Positions 1 through 13,700 of a stretch of 64,000 nt of DNA are shown here, in pieces. A model generated the notes under the pieces. The model searched no databases, was not told where the DNA came from, and saw only the letters and a list, made by a program, of their open reading frames with translations. A program made the translations under genes and the position numbers. The DNA comes from Stercorarius parasiticus (Eukaryota; Chordata; Aves; Charadriiformes; Stercorariidae), in the NCBI GenBank assembly GCA_013396915.1, contig VWZL01002227.1, positions 437,503-501,502 on the forward strand. The letters are read 5' to 3'. The first letter of the stretch is position 1. Each line of letters begins with the position of its first letter.

Positions 1-1302
1 TCATTCAAGTCATTACTTTTGTAAAAAATATGGTAGCTTATTAAAAAAAACCAAAAACCAACTAGTTACCACACCTCAAAAATCCAGTTGAGAGTATGAC
101 TTGGTGGAGGTTAGCAACACTTTTGCTCACTGTCCTTCCAATAGGGTGGTCTGGGAAACCAGAGATTTTGCATTTTGCAGCAAGATGCATGTTATAAAAA
201 GGGAGCTAATGCCCAGGGCCAGACCTTTCAAATGCATTTTAATTATTTTCAGTGCACTGTCAGAACTTTGATACACGCTCATGGAATCATGCAAATACCT
301 CTTTGTAGAATATATGTCCTATACCCTAAGGCACTGAGGGGATTGAAATACACTTTGGTGAAGTTAGGTGTCATAATACAGTGAGGTAATAAGAGTATGC
401 CACCATATTACACAATTAGAAATCTACTTCTAAATGTGCTGGTTAGCATGGCTATGTATTATATTTATGAAGGAGAAAATGTTCTGGTTTTTCACAAACA
501 GCGTTATTTGCAGGACAATGAAAAATATGATGCACCTCAGAATTCCTAAACCAAATTAATTTAGTTTCATATTTACTCATTGACCTCTAGAGCATTTCCA
601 TTCAGTGTTATAGGATGTCTGCAGAAGATTTATTCAGTTCCATGTCCATACGTTGAGGTGAGAACACATTAATCCAGTGAACTAGATATAGAAAGAAATA
701 TTAATTACTTGGACTGAATCTGTGACTTCTGCTTCTAAACCCGGTAGTTTCTTAGCTATGGTGCTCTGATAGAACAACACCACGAAAAAATATTTAAGGT
801 TGTGCATAAATTTAATAAAGTGAGTACATGCAGTCAACCAGCGACAGATTTAGTTGTCTACTTGGCACGCGTAGGATCTGGTAATAAGAGATTAGCTGAA
901 AGGATTTGAATGGAGTCTACCAGGATTTCTATAGGTAGATATAAAGAGGGGTTTTAGACAGATACCTGTCCAGTTGAATATCAGTGTCTGTATCTACTCT
1001 GAACTAAGCATCTAAGTTTCTATTACAGCCAATCTGCATAAACAAAAGCATCTAGTGCCAGCTGAAACGCCACAGGGTGTCAGAGCCAGCCACACAGGCT
1101 GACTGCTATCATACAGATATTATAGGAGCCTTGCACCAGAAGCAGCTTGAGGCCAAGTGGATGCTCCACAGAACTAAAGACGATGGTGCTAAAATGCTGC
1201 CCCAATGGTCAAGTATCACCAAGTACAACGTTTTGGAAGCATTGTGACTGATTTAAAGTTAAGTCATTTTTTAAGGCCTGGATTTATCTTTTGTAAATTT
1301 AG
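1..1302. other. gene-free AT-rich sequence
   Basis: I see no gene, RNA gene or recognisable repeat. The only open frame of any size is a 69-codon one near 175-384, which resembles no protein I know and is of a length expected by chance. A short TATA-like stretch near 195 has no other promoter context. Confidence 0.6.
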
Positions 1303-1701
1303 GAGTAGGGTTCAGCTTCTGATTCAGACACCCGAATTTATATGTCTTATTTAGGTGCCAACATGTAAGCTAAATGCCTAGCTCCCACCATAGTCAGCTG
1401 AGATATAGTCAGTACTATCATGTGAGCCTTTAGGGTCTTTCAGCTGTCCTGTCACTGATGGTTCCATTCAGTTGTTTATAAATATGAGTCTCCTATCAGT
1501 GAGATGATAGCCTAAAATATCTCTGGTGTCTTGGACACCCCAGAGCATCCCAGATATCACAAGGGTCCTATGGTTAAGCATCTCTATCTCACCACAGCGC
1601 TCCAGTAACTAGCACAGGAGCTTAGACACTGAATTCATACTTAAGTGAGGAGATGGAAACTTTTAAATGCGGGTGTCTGAATCTGGAGCTGAATCCTACC
1701 C
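1303..1701. repeat. imperfect inverted repeat (fold-back), family unknown
   Basis: The arm at 1303-1334 matches the reverse complement of 1670-1701 at 28 of 32 positions. Shared words include ATTCAGACACCCG and TTCAGCT. Weaker similarity runs outward (AAATTTAGG against AAATCAGACA) and inward (AATTTA against CATTTA), so the true arms are probably longer than 32 bp. The spacer is about 335 bp. Inside it, 1521-1545 can fold into a 10-bp stem (CTCT plus GGTGTC pairing with GACACC plus AGAG) with a two-base bulge. This could be two old copies of one repeat lying head to head, or the remains of a fold-back DNA element. I do not recognise the family and see no transposase. Confidence 0.6.
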
Positions 1702-1936
1702 TGTCTGATTTAAAATGAGAAGCCTGATATAAATTTTTAGGTGAGCTGAATTGCCTTTGTCGGGTGCCTACCTCTCTGTACGGGCAGGTCAAGGGCCCTA
1801 GTTATCCAACAAACGCTGGACTCCAAACTATTAAGTACCTAAAATGAGGCCAGGTGAATGCAGTTTGAAATCTTTGCATCTAAAGAAAACATTGGTTAGA
1901 ATAATATATGTTCTTATAATAGTGATTAAGATACTA

Positions 1937-2056
1937 CACAGAATCACACAGAACCACAGAATGGCAGGGGTTGGAAGGGACCTGTGGAGATCATCTAGTC
2001 CAGCCCCCTGCCGGAGCAGGGTCACCGAGAGCAGGTTGCACCAGAATGCATCCAGG
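1937..2056 (-). mobile_element. CR1 retrotransposon, 3'-end fragment
   Basis: Read on the plus strand, this is the reverse complement of a CR1 tail: a CACAGAATCA-type tail, then GGGGTTGGAAGGGACC, then ATCATCTAGTCCAGCCCC, then a GAGCAGGTTGCACCAGAATG block and GCATCCAGG. CR1 is the dominant avian LINE; its copies are usually cut at the 5' end and end in a short ATTCT-type repeat rather than poly(A). Only about 120 bp of 3' untranslated sequence remains, and no RT sequence is present. It shares its 3'-end type with the copies at 32881 and 48098. Confidence 0.9.
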
Positions 2057-4071
2057 AATCAGTTACATACAATAAGATGGAATTTGAATGAGGCATAAGT
2101 TAGTTACCAACAGATTTTCCTTCGATTTTTTGCTCTCTGGAAAATGTCAGTGGTATTCTTGAGGAGCTTAAGGGATCTCATGCTGTCTGCCACCTTACTG
2201 AACAGAGGATGGGGATGGTTTCCCTCCTCCTAAAGGTGTCTCTTGCACCTCTTCAGATGTCGTTAAGTCATCCCAAATACAGAGGTGGTTTATCGCTGGG
2301 TCCCTAAATTATCTCTAAATAGCAAATATTTCAGTTTTGAATTTCACTGTCCTGCTTTTCCCAAACAATTTCTAGGGTGAGAATAAATTCAAACTTTTTC
2401 ATCTCTCCTACCCCTTTTCCAGAGTGTAACAGATGAGTGCAGTGCTGGGCCACAAAGGATCTCGATGCACACAGCATTGCTCGTGGAAACACCTGCCTTA
2501 GCACTACGCAGAATGGGTCCAAGCTTTGTAAACAGCAAAGTATCACGATTTCCAGTGTATTTCCTCCCAGCTTTTTACACCTTTCTTCTCTTTTGAAAAT
2601 ATGGCAAAATACGTTTAACTACACACTGATAAAATGCTAGCTCTCTGCTTCATCCTGTATGTTAGAAGAGCACCCTTATAGTATAAGAGCAGGTTGGGGA
2701 GCTATGATGGCACTGCCTCAAAACTTTGAATAAATGTATGTATATGAGGAAGTATATAATTGCATATAAGAAAGTTCACATGACTACTCAGATTAAGTTG
2801 CCTCCATAAGAAATTTCCCTGAAAATGTGAAAATGTATGAGGATTTTTTTTTAAAAAAACTGTTTCCATGTTTTCCAACAGCCTACTTTTTTTGCAGCTT
2901 TATTATTTTCCTTTTCCAAACAGCGACGCCTTCAGGCATTTTATCTTACACTTGGCTGTGCATTTAATATGCCAAATAAGGCAAAGATTAGTCCAGAGAC
3001 ATTTAGTTAATGGATCTGCAAATCAAATACATATGTCAAAAACAGAATCCAAAGAAAACTAGAAATTAATATCCGCTTCATCTGATCTCTCATGAAAGGT
3101 GATACGCTCTGAGAAATGATAATTAAATAAGAGTCATCTAGACTGTGACACACAACTTCTTGAATTTTAAAATAAATCCTTGAAGTAAACCGATGATAGG
3201 TTTGTCCAACTGGTAATAGTTTTCAAAGAAACTGTCACACAAGACTTCTCTTCACTTTTATGTAATCAACCTCCAGTAAATTTAACTCAATGTTATTTAG
3301 ACAATCATTTGAACGTGGAATGTCAACCACCATACGCACATATCCCATAACTCCAGATCTCACCATGTTCTTTGAAAAACTTCCCCTGATTCTTATTTCT
3401 GAGGGAAAAATGCAATGCTAATATTTAGATGCCAGCTTTTGTACCTAGGTTCTGGCTTAAATAGGTGCACGGAACTGAACTGGTAACTGAATATTTAAAG
3501 ATTAGCATGATGTCATTTTGATTTTTTTTTTTCCTGAGCAAAGTGGCTGCAGTTGGAAATGAAGTAACTTGATTGTGGTCTCCAAATCTACTTGTAAAAC
3601 TATACGTTGACTGAAGATTCAGCTTAAAATATATGAGTCTATTTAGCCTTAAAGATCAATAATGGCTACATATCTGTGGAGGTTCAGGAAAATAATTTAT
3701 GGGTTCTAAAGTTTTGTATTTTGAAAACAAACATCCAAACCAGAAATGGGTTACGTGTCCCAGTTTCTCACTGATGTGTTTCTTTGTTTGTTATTGGCTC
3801 TACCATCTTTCAAGAAATACTTCTGCTTGTACTGCAGGCTAACAAACGCATTAATGTCTTTGATTATCAGTCAGTACTGTAGCCATGCTGTTTTTCCATG
3901 TATGTAAGAAGAGGAGTGGAAATGATAAAATGGAAAACAAAAGGCAAATGCATAGGAAGTTTTGTAATTGCTGCTTTAAAAAAATAATCAAACGTGATAG
4001 TTCAATTAAACAAGAAATACTATCATCAAACATAAAGTTGTATGTAAAATCCAGCCTATGTTTACTTATTT
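2057..4071. other. gene-free sequence
   Basis: AT-rich sequence with only short unsupported open frames on both strands (60-84 codons). The overlapping frames near 2331-2640 lie on opposite strands, and neither resembles a known protein. No repeat family is recognised. Confidence 0.55.
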
Positions 4072-4125
4072 ATTCATAGAATGGGAGAAAGGACTTTTGG
4101 AGAAGTCTTCTTCAGCTCCAACGGA
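4072..4125 (-). mobile_element. possible very old CR1 3' remnant
   Basis: The plus strand reads TTCATAGAATGGGAGAAAGG, then ACTTTTGGAGA, then CAGCTCCAAC. This keeps the order of the inverted CR1 end (tail, GGAAGGGACC box, GGAGATCATCTAGTCCAAC box), but with many substitutions. It is only about 50 bp long, so the call is tentative and chance similarity is possible. Confidence 0.3.
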
Positions 4126-7100
4126 AGAATATAATGTTTATTATATTGGTTTCATACTGTCTCTTCTTATCTTCAATATCTTGCAGAATCCACTTCGCTA
4201 TTAGCTGCCCCTGGCACTTTGTTGCATACCCACTTGCTTTAGTACTCTGTAAAAACGAATCTTAAGGTATATGATCGTTCACTTCCTTCACCACATCTGT
4301 CCCTCCTACGTATTGAAGTGTGGCACCTCTTCATCAAGTGTCTTCCTGAATCTCTGGTTCTTCTCTCAAGGCAATGAGTAACAAAATACATACTGTGTAT
4401 TATGAACTACAGGGACTGCAACATAAGATGCAATGTGAGCACAAGAGTTTTCTGATGCAGCTCTTTCTACAAAAAATGTCTGCTAAGACATTTACTCGAT
4501 TATCAATGATTAAATTTAATTAAAAATTAAAGAATATTCAGCTATGATATTTTACTGATCTGTTGTGTTTCTTGTGGCATGTTATCCTAAACTTACTGCA
4601 CCTTTCACTGAATTTATTCCCTAAAGAGATTCTGTTGTGGTACAAATTACTTGTCATGTTGGGATGTTTATATTTTCTTAAACTTGGAGCGTCTGTGTAC
4701 TCACACTTTTTATATTGTCATTTAGACATTTCAAAAGTGACACTGAAAAATTCATTCTTGTAACTTTTTTTTATTATTAATACTACAATGAACTTTGTTT
4801 CAAAATGTAGGGGGTTTTTGTAGTGCCTTAAGCACTGGGGACTTTCTTGCACTTGTCACAAGTAAATTGCCTTCTTGATGCAACATCTGAAAGCCAAAAG
4901 CCAGCAAGGGAGAGAAGAGATCTTTCCCAAAGGCCCGGGAATTCGGGACATTTGTAAGTACATTTAGGCATGTACATATAAGAAGTCACTACACTAGGTG
5001 TCTATCACAGTCTGTAGTGAGTGCTTCACTTGCCTGGCAAAACTCTAGCCAAAAATAGGGAATTTCTCTTGTTTCTGCAGAGGGCAGGGCTCTCCAGGGC
5101 CAGGCAAAGGCAACCCAGGAGGCTGACTGCATGTGCTCAGGGATACAGGTTGCTGCGCAACCTCTGGTGAGCGTTTTTAGCAACAGATGGACTTTTCTGC
5201 ATAGAATTAGGGTCCTTTTAATTCATATCTTAAATACAGCCCATGTGGAAAGCCTGATACAAGTACTTTTGAAATTAATAATGTATAATATTGGTTAAAA
5301 ATAACAATGGTGACTGATATTGTTGCCTTTCAGTGCTAAAACACAGACATTCATCTATTGACAATGCATGAAACTGGTGTCAAATGGGACGTTTCCATTC
5401 TGCTCCCTCACACGCACTCTTTTCGGTTATTAACTCGTCTGGTACCTGAAGCATGACACTGTTGGCCCTGTGACACTCAACTCAGGTAGGGTGGCACCAT
5501 GGCTCACAGCAGGTATGGGGCTCTTCAAATAGTCCCTTCCTCTTTTCTCCACACTTTGTACGAGAACTTTCCTTCCAGACACACACATTTCAATTTCAGC
5601 TAGGCAGGTGTGTCATTGCCTCGTCAGAAACAAACACCTTGAGTTTTTGGACGTCTAGGTGGTCCTGTCTTTTTTACTGCAATGATACAAAATACATAAA
5701 AGGGAATGAACATTTCATGTGTCTGTGTAGGAGTATTTTGTAAATATATACCTGACTGCTTTTAAAAAATGAAGAAATACCTTTTCAAAGCTGAAAAAAA
5801 ACCCCAACCTGAAGAAGATTCACCTATGTTTGGGCATTTTGGATGCAAAGTTTAAATGTTCCCGTTATTTTCCTGTCAAAATAGATCAGTGTAAGACCAT
5901 ATTTAGTCAATCAAAATGACGAGCTTCTAACCAAACGGTTCTCAACTCAGATATATGTATTAACTGAGTATATTATCTTCTTGACTGATATTATTCAGAC
6001 AATCTCTGAATACAGACAATCTCTCATGTATATATACGTGAATTTTTATTGCTAATATTTTATTCTTAGTCATGACTAATAATTTGTGTTTATAAATTAC
6101 TGTATTACTGGGAAAAAGGAAATGCTAGGTATTTTGATTAGCTCTGTATAATGATTTATGAACCTAAATTTACCACCTTGTATTGTTACCATGTGCGATA
6201 TATTGTATAATTTTCTTGTATACTAACTTCTTGATTGATTATGTGTGGGCAATATTTACGTAGGAGTTCAGTCAGTTTACAGGAAGACAGCTGGTCGACG
6301 TACCTATTTCCAGTCCCTGAGACCTGATACAGAGATTATAGGCGCTGACTGCTTAGGTAATTGATTCCAATGGCAAGTAAAAAGGATGTTTAAAGCTTCT
6401 TACAGTCAAAATTTAGACCCCTAGGACAGGGTTCTGTTGCCTGCACCGCAAAAATATGTGCCTAGTGCCATTGCTTATACTGTAGGTTACACTCTCAGGT
6501 AAAAAGGTAAGAGAATCAAGATAAAAGACTCATATCCCTAGTACTGTATGGATTAATTTCACTTCAGAGGCCAACGCCTTTAAGCCTTCAGTCCAGTGAG
6601 CAAGCTATACGATCCCACTAATTAAGGAGAAGGTAGAGTGTACAAATATTAGCACATTCCTTAGAAACTGAATATGTAAAAAATTTATCTGTTCGTATGA
6701 ATCAAAATGGTGAGGCCAGGTAGCACACTCACCTTGCAAAAGTACAAATTCAGGGACTTGATTCAGTTGCCTAAATGTGCACACATAGTGCTGTTTCTTT
6801 TCCCTTCTCTGTTTCACTCTCTACAATTTTGCTTAGGATTTTAAGGGAAGAGAAGATCCAAGGAGTGAATTCTGCTCGCTTTTTTTCTAGGATGACTGTA
6901 GCTCATCGTTCCAAACTCTACATGGAAGCATGCAACAAATTGCTGCTTCCATTTCTGAGGAGACTCTGCATCCTGCTGCCGCTTCATTTTTCCAGGCAAA
7001 ACTGTTTCAGTACTGTGGTTTCAGTACTCATTGTGGGTGTGGGATTAAGACAGTAGTCTAAACAAGTCTTCTTGGTTGTACAAAGAGCAAAAGTGAACTG

Positions 7101-10100
7101 AAGCAAGTTTTCCATGCAATTTCTCTTTGTGCAGTTTGAAAGACTCCCTTGATGGAAGTAGCCTCAAACCTGGCACGCTGTGGTTTTAATTTCAAAGAAA
7201 CCCGACAAGCTTTGACAGGGAAAAATATAGTTTAACAGTGACGCCTTGAAAGGCTTCATTATCTTTCTTGCACAATGCACATAGGAACAGGCTGCTCACA
7301 CTCCTTTTGCCCCTCCTTGAAATGATGCACTTCTAATCAGAAAGGCTTCAGGTTCATAAAAAGGAGAAAGAGCCTTCCAGGTTAGTCCATATTCAGTTTG
7401 AATTCATTCCCCCTGTGTTAAATACAAAACAAAATGCAAACGTTTTGAATTGAATTTATTGTACTTACACACGGTAACATTTTCATACTTACTAAGCACT
7501 GCTTGGTGGCGTAACAGTCATTACCATGTATTGACATGATACACCTTGTCAAAGAGCCACTTATGAACTCCATACTATGTGCTGACATTATACATTTGAA
7601 TGACTGCAAAAGAAGGTTTGATATGATGTAGCACTTCAAATGAAAGGCTCAATATTGTGCTTTGACATAGTACGTCGCAGCAGCTGTGAAGGAAAGAAGA
7701 CGTTAGGATGGATCACATCCATGCATAGCATGGAGCCATTAACACTAAGATTTTTGACATGATCTATCTTAATAGCTCGATATCTATACTGAAATAACGT
7801 ATTTTATCCTGTTAGAGATCCTTATGTTAACAGCTCAAGGACCTCTATTGCAATGCATCCTGTATTGCTCTGAATATGTAAAGAGGAGCGTATTGCAGAC
7901 GTGTGAACTTGGTTTGCTTTGCCTTGTTGAGAAAGGAGGACAGGGACCTTGCACTCCTCCCTGCTGCATTTTCCTTCTTCCCAAAATCACGTACTCCTTC
8001 CTGAGGGAGGGTTCTGGGCAGAGCGCTCCAAGAGTAATTCATTCGCCTAAGAAGAATTGTAATTAGAGCTCCCACAATAGTTAAGCAGCTGGTGTTCTCT
8101 GACTGCTGCTTCGTCAACTGTTCGTAATTGCTTCATTGTTCCCTTGTGCTCCCTTCCAGCTGATGGCTTCTTCCACCTGTTGTCTCTCATTTTACACTTT
8201 GAATGTGAGCTCTTTTGCACAAGTTATATTTATACAAGGCATTCGGTGATAGCTCACAGGCAATCTCATAATACAAACTCCCTTTACAAATGACGATAAC
8301 GACAATAATAATAACACTGCAAGATGAAACTTGTTGAAACAGTTTTATTTCAAGTAGCTTGCTATACGAGGCAGCTGAGTTCATGTTGCAGCCCAAAGGC
8401 AAATGTGAAACTTAAAGAAAGCCTACCCTGTCCTTGGCTATGAACGCGGGAGAGAATCATGAAGTGGGAGGCTACGTTAAAGTGTTGGCTGAAAGAGATT
8501 TAGAGTGGCAAGCAATGAAACAGTCTCTGCTTGATTTTTTTGGTGCTCTGCAAAACAGGATTTTTTATATGCTTAGAGAAATATATCGAAGAAAACCGAT
8601 TCTATCATCTGTTTATCTTCCCTTCTGGAATAAGGACATCATACTGAATTTTGGTTGATCAAAAGAGGGACAGCACAAAAGATGGTTTTCAAAATAAAAT
8701 GTGCAGATATTATGCCCATACATCCGCAAGTGCTTGGCTCTGTAAGCAGCTGCTGTAAATAGCTGATCTCTAAGTGCCAGAACATGGGCTAAAATGGACA
8801 TTTTTAAGATCAACAGAAATAATAAAAGTTTATCCATTTCTGTGACAATAAAGGAAGAATTGTTGCTTTGTCCATTATGAAGCAACACTATAAAATTTAA
8901 CAAAATAGGAGCTTTTTGATATGCTTTGATTGTCTCTTTGTTCTGATGCTAGATGTTTCATAGACGTAGTTTAATAGCTCTGCTATGCAAGTCAACAGAA
9001 TACTATGGAAAAGATTTTTGCAGATTTAAAGTGTTTTTGTATAGGATTCTGCTTCATTTCAGATAATCCATGGTAATTACTGAAGAGTCTTTAAAAAGTG
9101 ATGCTTAAAAATATTTTTTCTAATTAATATTTAAAATTAAAATACTGACAAAAAAGAACTAAAACACACCTTTACAGTAAGATTAATGTCATTATTAAAA
9201 AAAAAAAAGCATAACAATATTACCGAGAAAAAAAAAGCCTCCACAATTTCCTTGTTGTGCCTAGAAATTACTGTAGCATCATATTACTGCAGAGACCTGA
9301 CAGTTCTAAGTAGGGATGCTTATTAGTAGCTGCTGCTACTAATGTTCAAAAGCCACGTTAAAAATACCTTAAAAAAATTAAAATAATACCAGATGCTTCT
9401 TTTGTGGCCTGTGACAGACAAGAGGTACCTAAAATCAGACTATCTCAGAGTTCAATATCTAATTGTTACGTGTCAATACTAACTGAAATGAATTTCACCT
9501 GTAAGGTTTTGTTGGCTCAAAGGAAGTTGAATGATGAAACAAACTGCTCAGAGGGGTTTTCCCGTGACATCATCAGATCCTAAAAACCCAGCAGTGCTCT
9601 GTGAGCTCAGGATGGAACAGATGAGCATCTTTAATGATGCGAACCTGATTTTAATTTAATAGCAGAACCATTTTGTTTGAGTTACTTTCACAATATGCTT
9701 TGTCAACCAGAAATATCAGTCAGTGAAATCACCCAGTTTCAGAGGAAATATCTCAAGGTTTTCTGTGGGACTTATTCATCCTTCTCTACCTAATGAGCAA
9801 GCCTGATGTTGTGTGTCAAAAGATTTGCTTAGAATTTGGAAACTTCTGCTCTAGAAAAGGCAAAATGAAGTTTTGAAGCTATTTCTACACCTTTTCTGCA
9901 ATTCTCACAATTGCAATGCTGGCTGCTCTATAGAGACCATCCTTCTCGCTTAGTTTTTTTCCCCAGAATACTCTAAAAGTCTATTTTTCATTTCATGAGA
10001 AGGGAAAGCAAGTGGTGAAGCATGGCACATTCTTGTTTGCCAGCCAGTCCTATTTAACAGCCTATTGAGCCCATTTGCTGTTCACCTCCAGTGCTGTCCA

Positions 10101-10640
10101 TACAGGAATCCAGGAATTAACGTGGTGGTTTTCTCTAGGTAAAGATCTTAATTATCCTTTCTAAGCTCATGCTATGCTTTCCCACCTGTGGGGAAAAAAA
10201 ACGTACTTAAAAAGATGTTTCTTTGGCCTGATGTTAATAAACTCTTTGTAGCTTGACTTCTGTTTAACTTGCAGGAGTCAATAGAACACCATGTGTTAAA
10301 AGATCATGTTGGTGCTTCCAAAATACAGGGTGGGTGCGTCTTTATTTAAGTCACACTTAGTTTGATCATTTTAACTGCAGGAGCTGTCTGTCAAAGGGTA
10401 GATTTCAGTTGCATCCCACTGCTACCTTACTGTGTTTGAACTTTATGAGGCATTTTATTGGTGACTAAACAGGACTATTTTAAACTCAGGCAATATGTAA
10501 ATTATATCCTACTAAGGTGCTCAAATCTAATTTTTTAAAAAACACAAATAAGCATTTATGACTACCTCAGCGAAGGAAATGAGGCTGATTTCATTATGTC
10601 TACACAGGTGCACCCAAGAATGCCTCTGAATACCATATAT
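4126..10640. other. gene-free sequence with minor repeats
   Basis: About 6.5 kb of mostly unique AT-rich sequence. It contains a short direct repeat at 5996-6025 (CAGACAATCTCT twice), a group of degenerate TTGACAT-type motifs at 7520-7765, a 12-base A run at 9197-9208 and a perfect small hairpin at 9322-9343. Open frames reach 96 codons (8613-8903, minus) but none resembles a known protein. The stretch 8020-8170 is denser in homeodomain-type TAATT cores and could be a conserved non-coding element; this is a guess. Confidence 0.5.
9322..9343. repeat. perfect 9-bp hairpin
   Basis: ATTAGTAGC at 9322-9330 pairs exactly with GCTACTAAT at 9335-9343 across a four-base TGCT loop. It stands alone in AT-rich unique sequence. 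A 9-bp stem is expected by chance in a window this size. Confidence 0.8.
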
Positions 10641-10780
10641 TCATAGAATCATAGAATTGTAGAATAGGGACATCTTTAATTAGATCAGGTTGCTCAGAGC
10701 CCCGTCCAACCTGACCTTGAATGTTTCCATGGATGGCGCATCTACCACCTCTCTGGGCAACATGTTCATTCATGCCAGAA
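10641..10780 (-). mobile_element. CR1 retrotransposon, 3'-end fragment
   Basis: On the plus strand it opens with TCATAGAATCATAGAAT, the inverted CR1 tail. The usual CAGAGCCCCGTCCAACCTGA, CCTTGAATGTTTCCA and CATCTACCACCTCTCTGGGC blocks follow. Similarity is clear to about 10760 and fades afterwards; the sequence to about 10870 may be a diverged continuation. The TTGGAAGGGACC box is reduced to an AATAGGGACATC remnant, so this copy is older or from another subfamily than the ones at 1937 and 48098. A 61-codon open frame over it is not a gene. Confidence 0.85.
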
Positions 10781-13700
10781 ATCTCACAGTTTCTGGGTCA
10801 AACCTCAGGCACATGGTAGCCCTTTCCAGTATTTTCATTTCCATGGTCAGAAAAGCCAGCAGATCTTCTGGATAGGGGGCAGAGTGTCTTCAAGCCACCT
10901 CCTCAGGGTGTGGGGATACTAAAACTTAGGTTACCTATAACACAGTATGGTAGGTCCAAGGAGCAAGTCCGAGCACTGCATCCCTGATTGTTCACAAATC
11001 TTCCTTGTTAGCTTCCTTCCTTTAGGCCTATCTCAAAGTCAAATCTGTCCATAAGCAGAGGAGATGCAAATTAGTTCATGTCATTTGGCCTTGGTGCATA
11101 GCTACACTTTTCTTTTCCTTAACAGCACAGACATAGCTGAAGAGATTTGACAGTAGTACCTAAACCTTCTTTTTCTTCTGTAATTTCCTCACAGATTTTC
11201 ACTACAGTCACATTTTTTCTGTGATTTTGTATTATTTTGTGCAAATTTGCCACAACTTTTTTGTTTTTCAAGAGGAAAAAATAGCACCAAGCAACGATTT
11301 TTCCTTATCTGCCCAAGTCTAAGTCCAAGTGTACAATTTTTGTCTAGTATGATTGCTCAAATAACATTGCAGCTGTAGAACTTCAGCATTAAAAGTTCAA
11401 ACCACAGAGATGCAAGTAAAAAAATTGAATTTTTGAAGTGGGTTATAATAACAAAATACTGACACGTGACAACGTGTATCAATTCCATTTGTGGTGGCTA
11501 CAAAATAACGCTGAAAGAAAAGCAGTTTCAAATGAGAAATCTGATTTATGAGCCAATAAGGACTTAGAGAAATATCTTCCCAGGCATAGCAGTCAGAAGC
11601 CAATGCCTTACACAAATGCCAGTTCAGGGAGTTCAGTGGAGTTTTCGTGTTCACAGTGAAATTACAAAACCAGAATTCAGCAACAAAAAGATTGGTCTGT
11701 TTCTCCAGTGATTTTTCAGTTAATTCCTTCCTTCTTCATGTGTCTTGCAGACACTGATCATAATGAGAAAAGAAGTCTGGAAGAAATAGAAAAGTCCAAA
11801 TGGTCAGAACTTTTTTTTAATTTAAAAAAATCATATTCAACTTGAGAGAGTTCACACTTCTTGGAGGTAGTGACTGCTGGGAGTTCCTTAGAGGTTCATT
11901 TGGATCCATGAATGCTCAGGGCTGATGAAAATTTGAGTATGGAATTGCTAAACCAAGAATTAAAGAACAATGCTATTTGTGGTAAATTCTAGATAGTAAA
12001 GTTTAGTTTTTCAGACTATGTAACTAAAATACTTCTACTCTTTCCTTCTAGATCTGTTTGCTCAGCTTGGTAAATTGAAAAAAACCCACCCTTTTTATTG
12101 TCAAAACTAACACTGCACAGGCAGAAAGTGGTGCATCTGTGTCTCTTAATGGCATAAGGAGATATTTTGGCCATTAGCACAGAGAATCTCTGGGAAAAAT
12201 CACCACCTGAATTGAGGACGTTTAGTGAGGAGTTGGAGTTGGGAACTGCCATCTGCAGACTGGATCCAACTTAACACGTGAACCGCCACTTGGAGGTGCC
12301 TGTTTCTCCTCAGTGACCATCAGGGAGCCTAGGCCTATAAAATCCACTACCTCTCTAAGTTTCTGAAGTTTATTTGTAGAAATGTGGGCCCAGGGTTCCA
12401 TCCTGGCACACGATACTGGAGCGCAGACTGACTGTGATGCACAGAACATGGCTTTTGCTGTGTAGTCAAACCTGGGCAAAGGGCATCCCTGAATGGTAGG
12501 AAGGTGGCGTGGCTGCCCTCTGCCATTGCAAAGGGAACAGAAGGGAGACGAGGAGGGAAAGAGATCTGCATTCCCTCCTAGCACTGCAGAAAACAAGGAA
12601 GGCACTTTTGATGAGAGATCTACGAAGAGATGTAAAATAATCACAGTATGACTTCTTGATTAGAACGGGGTGAACTATACCCAGCAAATAATTTAATTGA
12701 TGAGTTAAGTCCCGTTTAATAATCAATAATCCCACACATGGAGCTTGGTTGCTATTTGATGTTGTTTGACTACACAAACACATTTCACCATACGAATTGG
12801 ACAAATAACCCTGCCTTAACTGTGCTTGTAACATCACTGTTTGCCTTTCGTAGTGTGTGTTTTGAGCATCAAATTTTCATGGTATTGTTTTTACTTTTTT
12901 ATGAGATGCCGAAAACTTTTTTCAGGAGGTGAAAGAGAATTGCTGATAGTCTGGTGAACACTTCCAATAAAGCCCTCATTCGAACACGCTCACAGGAGAA
13001 CTTCAACTGGCATTCACTTTCTTTCAACTTCTCAGCAAAGCACAATATCGCTTACGTTTCCTCATAGCAAACACAATAAAAAAGCTGTGAATACTATTAG
13101 GGAAAATTTGTAGGTTTAATCTGTTTTTTTCCCACATTTGTCTGGGTTGTCTTCATGATATCGTGTGGTGTTTTCATTCTGATACTTTCTTGTCTGCAGT
13201 ATTTCCTCCTAACACAGTAACCTGCTTCATATACTGTGACCGATGCCAGAATGTTGCACTTACTTAGATATTCTGTGGTTCTCTGCAAACCGCTTTCCTT
13301 TGTCTTGAAATAAAAATGCTAGATCTGCAAGAACAGCTGCCTCCCATGCTCCCAGGTTCATTTAAGTACAATAATTCTATACAAAATCATTTATATTTGG
13401 TTTTATAGCCATTTTCATATGTAAAGATAGAAGATCTATTGCTTTTGTTAGTAGCGGTTTCTTTCTGAGCTCTCAAGCTTTTATTGTCTTAATTAATAGC
13501 CTTGAAATACGCTCCACTGTGACACAACATGCAGTCAGCATGCAGATTATACATTTTTATATCCAAGGCATGAGCCCTCTATTTTCTTTTTAAGAGCACT
13601 GTTATTCGAGCCAAGGTGAATCACCAGCTTTTATCTGCATCTCTTGACTGCTGCTTAAGAGGATTAGTGGCACTGGCGAGCTCTGCGAGGACAGCTAAGA

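Noticed and set aside
5996..6025. CAGACAATCTCT direct repeat
   Set aside because: The identity is only about 12 bases and the spacing gives no array; likely chance.
8434..8658. 74-codon frame with a good-looking start and charged N-terminus
   Set aside because: No homology recognised, no flanking splice or promoter evidence, and the length is within chance.
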